The translations under genes were made by a program, and so were the position numbers. The notes under the pieces were generated by a model. It made no database searches and was not told where the DNA came from. It saw only the letters and a list, made by a program, of their open reading frames with translations. 13,998 bases of DNA from Nanoperiomorbus sp963544155 (GTDB lineage Bacteria; Patescibacteriota; Saccharimonadia; Saccharimonadales; Saccharimonadaceae), in NCBI GenBank assembly GCA_963544155.1, contig CAUUDW010000013.1, forward strand, positions 1 to 13,998. The letters are read 5' to 3'. Positions 5,249 through 12,884 of the stretch are shown here, in pieces (positions within the stretch are counted from its first letter, which is position 1; every line of letters begins with the position of its first letter).

Positions 5249-7534
5249 CTACTCTTCCCCCAGCTCATCAAGCGATGAGACAAGGACTTCACGGGGGCGA
5301 GAGCCGTTTTGTGGTCCGATGATACCATTCTGCTCCATCTCATCGATGATCCGCCCGGCTCGACTAAAGCCGATCCCGAGACGACGCTGCAGGAACGAGG
5401 TGCTTATCTTGCCCGTCTCGACCGCTATCTGAACAGCCTGGCGGTACTTGTCGTCACCCGCTCCGCCGCTGCCAATCGCTACCCCACCGCCGACCGGAGA
5501 ATCGTCAGACAGTCTCGCCAGTAGAGTTTCATCGTACTGAGCCGGACTCTGGAGCTTCAGCTCAGTGACTGTCTGGCCCACCTCGTCGTCGTCGACATAG
5601 GCCGACTGGACTCGACGAGGCTTCTTCAGCTTGGCAGTAATCATCAGCATATCGCCCTGCCCCATCAACATCTCCGCCCCCGACTGATTGATAATCTGCT
5701 GCGACTCCATCTTGCTCCGTACCATGAAAGCAAAACCGGCCGGAATATTAGCCTTGAGCGGACCTTGGATATATTTCGCCCGAGGTGCCTGCATCATGAT
5801 CACCTCGTGGATACCTGCCGCTCGACCTTTCTGAGCAATGCGCTGGACAGCGCTGGTGACCGCTTCTCGCTCGGAGGACTTTAGTGAGTCAATGATGTCG
5901 GTGTACTCGTCGATGATTACCACCAGACGAGGCATCTTCTCACTAGGAAAGCGTCGATGAAAGTCTGACAGCTTCTTGATACCACCCTTATCTCGAAAAA
6001 CCTGGTAACGTCGATCCATCTCCTCGGTCACCCAGAGCAGAGTCTTGACCAGCTTATGCATCTCATCACTAGTCGTCCCGCTAATGACCGGCGCCACCAG
6101 GTGAGGCATATCAACATACGAAGACATCTCATTACCCTTGGGGTCGACCAAAACAAACTTGAGGTCATCTGGAGTATTACGAAAGAGCATGGACATGATC
6201 AAGGCGTTCATCATCACCGACTTACCTGAGCCGGTCGTACCGGCGATCAGCAGATGAGGTAAGCTAGCCAGATCCAGCACGATCGGGTCACCGATCACAT
6301 TTAGCCCTACCGCAAAAGCCAGCTGACTGCGATTCTTCGCCCATTCCTTTGACTCTAGGATGGAGCGTAAGCTAACCGAGGCAGGACGCTTGTTAGGAAT
6401 CTCGATACCCACATAAGGCTGACCGGGAATCGGCGCTTCGATGCGCAGACTCTCCACCTGCATATTACGAGCCAGCTCGTCGTGTAGGCTGGTTATCTTA
6501 GACAGAGGTACGCCCCGCTGAGGCTCAAGGCAGTACTGAGTTACCCTGGGTCCGACGTTAGCCTTGCGTACATTGCCACCCACACCGAACTCAGACAGAG
6601 TCTCCTCGATCTGTTGCGCCCGCATCTTCATATCGCCGGGATCGGCCTCTCGTTTCGACTCGGTCAGTAAATCAACCGCCGGGAACTGCCAGTTGGAATT
6701 ATTGATCACCGCTACGACGTCTCGAGTGTCCGCCTTCTCAATCCCACTAGCCGTCCGCACTTCCAGATTACGCTCCGCCTTAGTAGCAGCATCTTTGTCG
6801 TCATCCGCCGTTTCAGCCAGCTTAGCTCGATGTCGAGCCAGCAGTCCTTTCTTGCCCGGCTTCTCGACTGGCTCCTTAGCAATCTCGCCCTTACCTAAGC
6901 CTCCGACCTTAATCTTATCTTGGTCAGACAGCGCCTTAGCCACCTTGCGGTTACTTGCCTCTTCGTCACTCTCCCGCCCGACGAAATCTCGCATAGCATC
7001 CAGCACTGCCTTGGGCGAGATAGAGAATATGAATAGGAATAGGATTAGCATCAGCACTACCGATATCAAGATAGCCAGAGGTACATTGACAAAACGCAGC
7101 ATACCGTCAGCCACTATCCAGCCAACCGTACCGCCACCCCGCCCTGTCTGAGCTACGGCCAGCGACTTGGGGTCGCTCAGACTCAGCTGAAAAGTGCCGG
7201 ACAGTAAAGCGAAGAAGAGTATTGTCGTCACCCAAATGACCGCTGGCACCCGATCCTCGGGCTGGCGAAACACCTGGATGATCTGCACCGCAAAGATTAG
7301 CGGCACAGCAAAGGCCGTCCAACCGACTAGCCAACGAGTCCAGGCAGCCAACTTGACCGGCAAGACACCGCCGACACCGAACAAGCCAACGGTGATGATA
7401 GCAGTTACCACCGCCAGCAGAATCGCCCCTACCTGCGCCCAGAAGTGCTGTGGCACGGTATGCACGGCGGCGGCTGACGGCTTCTTGTTTTTACTTTTTG
7501 GCGGACGACCTGGTCCACGCTTTTTAGCGCTCAT
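5249..7534 (-). CDS. ftsK: DNA translocase FtsK/SpoIIIE family
   Basis: Membrane-anchored hexameric ATPase that pumps chromosomal DNA through the division septum. The 761-aa product, from the ATG at 7534, has four predicted membrane segments (about 32-56, 67-88, 97-117, 150-172). A charged linker to ~290 precedes the motor domain, with Walker A GTTGSGKS (432-439) and Walker B VVIIDEY (538-544). A C-terminal winged-helix gamma domain follows (about 697-752), which in relatives reads KOPS/SRS polarity sequences. A TTG five codons upstream is possible but less likely. The N-terminus KKRGPGRPPK resembles an AT-hook. The usual TQRP segment after RAAGIH reads MQAP, and the DSRTILD region reads ESQQIIN, a marked divergence in the motor. 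It is preceded by a promoter with almost no leader. The stop is TAG. Confidence 0.94.
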   Translation of the reverse strand: MSAKKRGPGRPPKSKNKKPSAAAVHTVPQHFWAQVGAILLAVVTAIITVGLFGVGGVLPVKLAAWTRWLVGWTAFAVPLIFAVQIIQVFRQPEDRVPAVIWVTTILFFALLSGTFQLSLSDPKSLAVAQTGRGGGTVGWIVADGMLRFVNVPLAILISVVLMLILFLFIFSISPKAVLDAMRDFVGRESDEEASNRKVAKALSDQDKIKVGGLGKGEIAKEPVEKPGKKGLLARHRAKLAETADDDKDAATKAERNLEVRTASGIEKADTRDVVAVINNSNWQFPAVDLLTESKREADPGDMKMRAQQIEETLSEFGVGGNVRKANVGPRVTQYCLEPQRGVPLSKITSLHDELARNMQVESLRIEAPIPGQPYVGIEIPNKRPASVSLRSILESKEWAKNRSQLAFAVGLNVIGDPIVLDLASLPHLLIAGTTGSGKSVMMNALIMSMLFRNTPDDLKFVLVDPKGNEMSSYVDMPHLVAPVISGTTSDEMHKLVKTLLWVTEEMDRRYQVFRDKGGIKKLSDFHRRFPSEKMPRLVVIIDEYTDIIDSLKSSEREAVTSAVQRIAQKGRAAGIHEVIMMQAPRAKYIQGPLKANIPAGFAFMVRSKMESQQIINQSGAEMLMGQGDMLMITAKLKKPRRVQSAYVDDDEVGQTVTELKLQSPAQYDETLLARLSDDSPVGGGVAIGSGGAGDDKYRQAVQIAVETGKISTSFLQRRLGIGFSRAGRIIDEMEQNGIIGPQNGSRPREVLVSSLDELGEE

Positions 7535-7540
7535 GGCAGT

Positions 7541-7569
7541 ATAATACAATATTTCACCAGTTAGAGCAA
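7541..7569 (-). promoter_or_regulatory. ftsK promoter, possibly leaderless
   Basis: Minus strand -35-like TTGCTC (7564-7569), a 17-bp spacer, and -10-like TATTAT (7541-7546). The -10 ends six bases before the ATG at 7534, so transcription would begin at or next to the start codon. No Shine-Dalgarno precedes this ATG. The element fills the 37-bp gap after the RNase J stop. Confidence 0.45.
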
Positions 7570-7571
7570 TT

Positions 7572-9809
7572 TCACCGAGATGAGCTACTACTGTTTAGCT
7601 TAGTCGAGCTTGGTCGCTGCAGTCGTCTGTAGGAAATCGGTCTAGCCGGAGTCGCCGAGGAACGCCCGGCTGTAGTATCAATATTGGGTGACTTAACCGG
7701 CGCACCGGGACGACGATGTGGCGTAAAATGAGCCGAGGCAACCGAACCGCCTTTAATCCGAGCGATTTCCTGAGCCGCAAAGTCCCGCTCCCGCTTTGAC
7801 GGGCTCTTGTCTTTACCCGGCTTGCTTCCGCCAATTTCATTGACTACCGGGATAACGATCGGAGTGCGCCGAGTCTTGTCATACAGAATCTGGGTTATCT
7901 CTTCCCTCAGGTCATGCTTGAAGCCTTCCATGTCGACCCGTCGGCTAGCGTAAACCCGGGCAGCTTTCTGACGAATATACTGACGAATAGCATTGATCAG
8001 GTCTTCGCTGTCACGCAGATAGATAAAACCGCGACTAATGATATCAGGCGAGCTAAGGATTCGCCCCGTCCCCCGCTGGACAGTCAGCACTACGACAAAG
8101 ATGCCCTCGGTCGACATATGGATGCGGTCTTTAAGTACCACTTCACTCACCTCAGTACCGGCGTCGTCGTACATTACCCCACCGACATGAACCCGACCGA
8201 CCCGCTGAGCTGTACCATCATCGTAAAACTCGATCACATCGCCATCATCGCAGACGAAGATATGGTCTCTGGGGATGCCACACTCAACCTCCGCCATCTC
8301 GGCATTATGCACTAGCATATGAAACTCACCGTGATTCGGAATGTAATAAGTAGGATGAAGAGCATCAACCAGCTCCAGGTGATCATCATGCTTAGCATGT
8401 CCGGAAATATGTAGCGGACCGATGCCGTAGCGGGCCGTCTGATTATTGCGCAGGACATCCGAGCCTTCTCGCATCAAACCATCAATCGTATGCGCTACAT
8501 GACCTTCGTTGCCGGGGATGGGATTAGAAGCAAAGACGATAACGTCGCTCGGCTTGATCTTGATATAGCGATGTGCCCCGGTCGCCATCCGATTGAGTAC
8601 GGCACTAAACTCACCCTGAGAGCCGGTGCAGACGATACACACCTTACTGTCCGGTAATTTAACGATGTCCTCCATGGTGACGACAGTATTCTTGGGGATA
8701 TTCAGCCGACCGGTCTTCAGCCCGATCTCGACGTTCTGAACCATCGAGAAGCCGGCGAAAGCCACTTTGCGCCCATGCGCCGCCGCCGAGGTAACGATGT
8801 TTTGCATCCGATGCACTTGGGATGAGAAGCAAGACAAGATCACCCGAGAGGTATCGTACTTCTCCATGATCTGGTCAAAGCTCTCCTTGATGTCATTCTC
8901 TTCGTAAGGCGTCGCCGTGCCGTCCTGCTCGACGTTAGTTGACTCGTTTAGGAGTAGATGCACTCCCTCCTTAGTGGCGATCTCAGTTAGTCGAGCCAGA
9001 TCAAACTTACGTCCATCGACGGGGTCTTTCTCAAACCGCCAGTCACCCGAGCTGATGATCACGCCGACCGGCGTCCTTAAGACGACCGCCGCTGAGTCGG
9101 GGATGGAGTGGTTCACCCGAACCATCTCCATATTGAAATGCTCACTGACCTGGATCCGCTCATGATTATCCATATCCACCTCATGGTATTCGGGCTCAAA
9201 GTCGGTATCTTCCTCCTCCATATTTTTCTTCAGCATACCGATGGTAAAACTAGCCGAGTAGACCGGCGCCGGAATCTTCTGGATCAGATGATGAAAGGCA
9301 CCAATATGGTCAAGGTGTCCGTGAGTGATGATCACTGCCTTGATCTTATCTTTTCGTTCTTCCAGATAGGTGATATCCGGCACGATGTAATTAACCCCGG
9401 GGTAATCGTCGCCCGGAAAGAGAAAGCCCATATCGATAACGATAATCTCGTCACCATACTCGAAAGCGGTCATGTTTTTGCCGATACCCATCTCGCCGTT
9501 ACCACCGATCGGGATGACCCGCACCGCCGACTTGTTTTTCGCCTTCTGGACGTGCTGGCGAGCCAGCGTCGGGGTGTACTGCTCACCGGCAAAGCCGTTA
9601 TAGAGCGAACGGTTAACCGGCCCGTCGATGATATGCTGACTGGCCTGAGCGTTGACGTTGTCGCTGATGCGACGCTTCGCCCGCTCGACTTCACCTCGTC
9701 TCGTAGTGGTGGCGTCAAGTACGGAATTACCCGTCTTACGTGAGCTGGCCTTGGCCGGTCTCTTCGACAGATCGTCTTCTGCGACTTTAGCCAAACGTTG
9801 CTGTCCCAT
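7572..9809 (-). CDS. rnj: ribonuclease J (metallo-beta-lactamase/beta-CASP RNase)
   Basis: Zinc-dependent endo- and 5'-3' exoribonuclease for mRNA turnover and rRNA maturation. From the ATG at 9809, set by AAAAGGAGA at 9817-9826, the product is 745 aa against the usual ~555. The metal motif HGHLDH is at 163-168. Also present are GGNGEMGIGKN (102-112), NESTNVEQDG, the beta-CASP segment CFSSQVHRMQ, HISGHAKHDD and PNHGEFHML, so the active site looks complete. The extra length comes from a basic, probably disordered ~95-residue N-terminal extension and a ~70-residue Ser/Arg/Pro-rich C-terminal tail ending in a serine run. Such tails may bind RNA or partners; that is inference. An upstream TTG would add 17 residues but has no ribosome site. 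It is the only gene here ending in TGA. Confidence 0.95.
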   Translation of the reverse strand: MGQQRLAKVAEDDLSKRPAKASSRKTGNSVLDATTTRRGEVERAKRRISDNVNAQASQHIIDGPVNRSLYNGFAGEQYTPTLARQHVQKAKNKSAVRVIPIGGNGEMGIGKNMTAFEYGDEIIVIDMGFLFPGDDYPGVNYIVPDITYLEERKDKIKAVIITHGHLDHIGAFHHLIQKIPAPVYSASFTIGMLKKNMEEEDTDFEPEYHEVDMDNHERIQVSEHFNMEMVRVNHSIPDSAAVVLRTPVGVIISSGDWRFEKDPVDGRKFDLARLTEIATKEGVHLLLNESTNVEQDGTATPYEENDIKESFDQIMEKYDTSRVILSCFSSQVHRMQNIVTSAAAHGRKVAFAGFSMVQNVEIGLKTGRLNIPKNTVVTMEDIVKLPDSKVCIVCTGSQGEFSAVLNRMATGAHRYIKIKPSDVIVFASNPIPGNEGHVAHTIDGLMREGSDVLRNNQTARYGIGPLHISGHAKHDDHLELVDALHPTYYIPNHGEFHMLVHNAEMAEVECGIPRDHIFVCDDGDVIEFYDDGTAQRVGRVHVGGVMYDDAGTEVSEVVLKDRIHMSTEGIFVVVLTVQRGTGRILSSPDIISRGFIYLRDSEDLINAIRQYIRQKAARVYASRRVDMEGFKHDLREEITQILYDKTRRTPIVIPVVNEIGGSKPGKDKSPSKRERDFAAQEIARIKGGSVASAHFTPHRRPGAPVKSPNIDTTAGRSSATPARPISYRRLQRPSSTKLNSSSSSR

Positions 9810-9861
9810 GATTATATTCTCCTTTTCTTTAGATAGATGTTCGCCTAGTCTTAGTGACAAG

Positions 9862-9949
9862 CACTCTGTATGCTTCGTTTTTAAGAATAGTAAGAGTGTG
9901 CGCTATCGCAACGGTAACTATATAGTATCAAAGACTGCATAAAAGTAAA
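9862..9949 (-). promoter_or_regulatory. candidate promoter and long leader of the RNase J gene
   Basis: The 164-bp gap upstream of the RNase J ATG holds, on the minus strand, TTTACT (9944-9949), 16 bp, and TACTAT (9922-9927), overlapping a perfect 10-bp palindrome ACTATATAGT (9917-9926). The predicted leader is roughly 105 nt and includes a 6-bp inverted repeat CACTCT/AGAGTG (9893-9898 and 9862-9867). A long leader on an RNase J gene could allow feedback by the enzyme, which is speculative. Confidence 0.3.
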
Positions 9950-9973
9950 GTGAGTCGGATTAACGCCGGGTCG

Positions 9974-12619
9974 CTAGCTAGGTGGCAGAGCTAAGACAGC
10001 TCGTGAGGTTACCAGTGTTGCATCATATATGCCTGTTGTTGACCGAGAGGAGAAGATGCCGGGGCGAGAACTATAACCGGGGCGCATCTCGCCACCGCCC
10101 GCTTCCCCACCATAAGCCGTCCAGCAATAGACTCCATCATCCACATTATTATAATTCGGGAAGATTGAGTCGGCGTCGCCCCAAGATTGATCATTAGCAG
10201 AGACTGACATCTTATTCTTAGTCTCGTACAGGGCTTGCCCGCCACATGTCTCCCAAGTGCAGACATCATAGTTATACCAAGTCTCTTTCGTCGCCACCGA
10301 CCAAGGTCGTCTATAACCCGAGCCCTGATCCAGTTTGCCCCATTGATATGTACGGACGTATGGCTCAACCATGTTTACCTTTATGCTTTCATAGCAGGAA
10401 TCAACCACGTCAAAACGGGTAGCATTGCCGGCGACGCCCTCCTGTGTACCGCCTGCCATATCGTAGATACCATAGACATTACCGGTAGTCGAGGCTAGCT
10501 GGCCAAGAGACCCTTGGTAGGCTCGCTGTGGGTTAGTCTTAGAGCAAGCTAACGGCGACTCTATATGACTGGCAGTAAGCGTCTCACCGTCATCGACGTA
10601 CGGCGTATCAGGGTCAGTGGCACTGCCCGGTCCACAGCCGGTCACCCCTTCATTGTCGTCCGGTCTGTCACCGTCGGCATCAGACCAGCTGGTACTACGG
10701 ATTCTAGCTCGGTTGGACTTTACCCCATTCCAGCCGGAACCGTAGATTGAAGCCGTTAGATAGGCGGCGGCACCCCATTCATCCGGCCTAACCATGCGAG
10801 AATTAGCCTTAGCCAAGTTATGTGAGTTTTGGGATATGCCGGCTATATCGCCACCACCAACATTCTTGGGGTCATTAGCCCCAATCTTCTTGCTTATAGT
10901 AAAGAACCCAGCTACGCCTTCGGCGACATTAGCAATCTGATTTGGTTTAACTGTCGGCGCAGTCCGCTCACCGGTTAGCTCAAACTTGCCTATCCAGACA
11001 CCGTTTAACTCTTTATTGCCGAGGCTGAAGGCAGGGTGGGTAGCCCAGGTAGTTTTATCGGCTTTAGCCAAGTCGTTAGTATAAGCCCGGTCGATACCGC
11101 AGTCACGCCAGTAAGTCTTCGCCAGTATATTCTGATCATTGTTGTCCGGTACGCCATTATGCCACATCTGGGCAACTGTCCGGATATTGGCATTGCAACT
11201 GGGAGCCGGACGCTTCTTAGTGTCTGTCGTCTTCTCAAAGTGGATACTGAAATTGTTCCCCGGCACATAGTGGTCGGTAGCGTCTCGACGCTGTACCTCA
11301 TAGGCATAGCGAGGGATATATACCCAGTAGCCTAGAACATCGTTATTATCCAGCTCTACCGATTTGTTCTTATATTTAGTCAGTTTGTCCGGCTTAACGG
11401 TGACGGCGTTTGCCCATTTACGACCCGCCGTGTATTGTGTGTAACTATACCAGGAACCTCTGTTCCTGGCTATCTGATCCTTTGTCAGAGTGTACCAATG
11501 GGGGTCGGTAGCCGTCCCGTCGCGGTAGACGATCGGAATCATTCCCTCGTCCAGATCAACCCGGCAATCGCTATATGCCTCACCGTTACGGCAAAAACTT
11601 TGCCTGCTAAGGACAAATGCTTTTTTCAGCTTAGTTATACCACCTTGGGTTGTAATATAGACATCGTATTTACCGGACTTAACGTAGCTGTAGTAGGTGC
11701 CTTGCATCTGACAAGTTACCTCGGTATCACTCTTAGCAGTAGGGTTGATACATAACTGATCACCGTTGCTCCTCTTACCATCACCATTAATGTCAAGAAA
11801 TACATCCATAACTGTTGTCAGATTGCCGCCTCTTAGCGTTAGGTTTACAGTTTTGACACTGTCGGAATCAATCTCAAAGTTGTCCGGGGTGATCGACTGC
11901 AGGATGGGTGCCGGCGGGATCTTGGCTGTCGCCGTATAGGTTAGAGTTGTCTTATACTCCCCTGCTTGGATCTTGGTGATATCAGGAATATTGACACCAT
12001 AATAGACCGCTCTATCATCCCCGTTCACGTCGGTCGGTGCTGTTGCCGACATAACGGTAACCCCTTGACCGACCGGCACCCCCATGAACTTAGCAGATCT
12101 AAGCGTCGACTGATTGGTTGACTCATAGTCCGACTGTGAGCTGAATTCGGTCTCACCCAGAGGAGCAACGCCCCAGGTATTGGCGGGCAGAACAGCCGGA
12201 TGAGCTAGCGTGGCGGGGGTGGTCGGAATAACACTACCGAAAGTATTGACTAGATCCGACTTCGCTGTTTTACTCGCCAGGGTTACATCATAGCCACCGA
12301 CGGCATTGGTTCTGACATTAACCTTTTCCCTGGCAATCGACACACCGTCGTTCGTCTTAAGGATCCTAATGTTTCTCTGCTGGAGACCCAGCATGATCGT
12401 CGGCGGTCGCCCCGGGAAAAAAGGCGTAGCTTCAGCCGATCGACTTGGAATAAGAATGTCGCTCACCGAGATTGACACAGCTACTACCGCTATGATCAGA
12501 AGCCCTAGATTTCTGAATAACTCCAGATGTCGTTGACACTTGCGAACGATCCGAAGGTGATGCTCGACCGAGACCTCCCCGGTGAGCTCTTCTCTTATTC
12601 TTTCTCTCTGCTCCACCAT
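9974..12619 (-). CDS. large membrane-anchored surface protein with IPT/TIG-like and FGE-sulfatase-like regions
   Basis: Probably an extracellular, single-pass anchored adhesion or attachment protein of 881 aa. A short cytosolic N-terminus (1-37) precedes one hydrophobic segment (38-57). Next comes a beta-rich module of ~58-235 closing with GEYKTTLTYTATA, a pattern recurrent in surface proteins of Saccharibacteria and some Bacilli. An IPT/TIG-like Ig domain (about 236-345, opening PILQSITPDNF) contains the loop DINGDGKRSNGD, which resembles a calcium-binding dockerin-type loop. The rest resembles formylglycine-generating-enzyme/C-type-lectin folds: VLGYWVYIPRYAYEV, THPAF, ELNGVWIGKFELTG, NSRMVRPDEWGAAAYLTASIYG, GNVYGIYDMAGGTQE and the final SRAVLAL. 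Many paired cysteines suggest disulfides. Enzymatic activity is not implied. The ATG directly follows an in-frame TAA. No Shine-Dalgarno is seen, and an insertion sequence begins 12 bp upstream. The stop is TAG. Confidence 0.85.
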   Translation of the reverse strand: MVEQRERIREELTGEVSVEHHLRIVRKCQRHLELFRNLGLLIIAVVAVSISVSDILIPSRSAEATPFFPGRPPTIMLGLQQRNIRILKTNDGVSIAREKVNVRTNAVGGYDVTLASKTAKSDLVNTFGSVIPTTPATLAHPAVLPANTWGVAPLGETEFSSQSDYESTNQSTLRSAKFMGVPVGQGVTVMSATAPTDVNGDDRAVYYGVNIPDITKIQAGEYKTTLTYTATAKIPPAPILQSITPDNFEIDSDSVKTVNLTLRGGNLTTVMDVFLDINGDGKRSNGDQLCINPTAKSDTEVTCQMQGTYYSYVKSGKYDVYITTQGGITKLKKAFVLSRQSFCRNGEAYSDCRVDLDEGMIPIVYRDGTATDPHWYTLTKDQIARNRGSWYSYTQYTAGRKWANAVTVKPDKLTKYKNKSVELDNNDVLGYWVYIPRYAYEVQRRDATDHYVPGNNFSIHFEKTTDTKKRPAPSCNANIRTVAQMWHNGVPDNNDQNILAKTYWRDCGIDRAYTNDLAKADKTTWATHPAFSLGNKELNGVWIGKFELTGERTAPTVKPNQIANVAEGVAGFFTISKKIGANDPKNVGGGDIAGISQNSHNLAKANSRMVRPDEWGAAAYLTASIYGSGWNGVKSNRARIRSTSWSDADGDRPDDNEGVTGCGPGSATDPDTPYVDDGETLTASHIESPLACSKTNPQRAYQGSLGQLASTTGNVYGIYDMAGGTQEGVAGNATRFDVVDSCYESIKVNMVEPYVRTYQWGKLDQGSGYRRPWSVATKETWYNYDVCTWETCGGQALYETKNKMSVSANDQSWGDADSIFPNYNNVDDGVYCWTAYGGEAGGGEMRPGYSSRPGIFSSRSTTGIYDATLVTSRAVLALPPS

Positions 12620-12627
12620 TTACCCGT

Positions 12628-12657
12628 ATTATGTACTGACTCACACACATATTGGAA
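12628..12657 (-). promoter_or_regulatory. possible hybrid promoter of the surface gene across the IS junction
   Basis: The minus strand reads CATAAT (12628-12633) eight bases before the ATG. TAAT is host sequence and CA comes from the IS end. A weak TTCCAA (12652-12657) at 18 bp lies in the IS. The host likely had TATAAT or a similar leaderless promoter before insertion. Strength is uncertain. Confidence 0.3.
12632..12644 (+). repeat. left terminal inverted repeat of the insertion sequence
   Basis: TGTACTGACTCAC, paired with the right end with one mismatch at position 7. It begins 12 bp upstream of the surface-protein ATG and contributes two bases (CA on the minus strand) to that gene's best -10-like hexamer. 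Confidence 0.8.
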
Positions 12658-12706
12658 TTAGGTCAGCTGTTTAGCTGGAGCTTAAATGACATTAAAGCTT
12701 TGGTTA

Positions 12707-12781
12707 TCCTTTAGCCTTAAGACCGGTTGGCTCAGTTAACTGGAGACTAGGGGTGAGCTAGCCGGGATTAAGGCTAAAGGA
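12707..12781. repeat. long 75-nt imperfect hairpin in the IS leader
   Basis: A perfect 14-bp stem TCCTTTAGCCTTAA / TTAAGGCTAAAGGA (12707-12720 and 12768-12781), a 2x2 internal loop, then a 12-bp stem CCGGTTGGCTCA / TGAGCTAGCCGG with two G-U wobbles (12723-12734 and 12754-12765), and a 19-nt loop. That is 26 paired positions in all. There is no T-run after it on either strand, so it is not a simple terminator. Confidence 0.75.
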
Positions 12782-12824
12782 GCACATCACGCTTATGATG
12801 GGTAGTTAGCCGGCAAAACAAAAA

Positions 12825-12883
12825 GTAGTAGATTTCCGCTACAATCTTAAACGTCATTAAAACGTAGAAAGGAGATCTACTAC
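12825..12883 (+). promoter_or_regulatory. stem-loop sequestering the transposase Shine-Dalgarno
   Basis: GTAGTAGATTTCC (12825-12837) pairs with GGAGATCTACTAC (12871-12883) over 13 bp with one G-U. The 3' arm contains GGAG of the AAAGGAG ribosome site (12868-12874), and the stem ends one base before the TTG start codon. The 33-nt loop starts with TACAAT (12840-12845), a possible -10. A transcript starting about seven bases beyond it would lack the 5' arm and leave the ribosome site free. A -35 is not evident. Confidence 0.6.
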
Positions 12884-12884
12884 A

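Noticed and set aside
6564..7151. 195-aa plus-strand open frame opposite ftsK
   Set aside because: Ser/Ala/Arg-rich shadow of the ftsK linker and membrane region with no start signal or family resemblance.
9108..9743. 211-aa plus-strand open frame opposite the RNase J gene
   Set aside because: It is antisense to a gene with clear conserved motifs, has no ribosome site and no recognisable protein; it is a by-product of the codon composition of the real gene.
9974..10150. Variable repeat of a diversity-generating retroelement at the surface-gene 3' end
   Set aside because: No template repeat and no reverse transcriptase in the window, so the lectin-like fold alone is not enough to call it.
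12795..12809. Tiny leader peptide frame (ATG ATG GGT AGT TAG) after an AAAGGAG
   Set aside because: Four codons and a 12-base spacing are too little to support translation or attenuation; the sequence is part of the hairpin arm and its flank.
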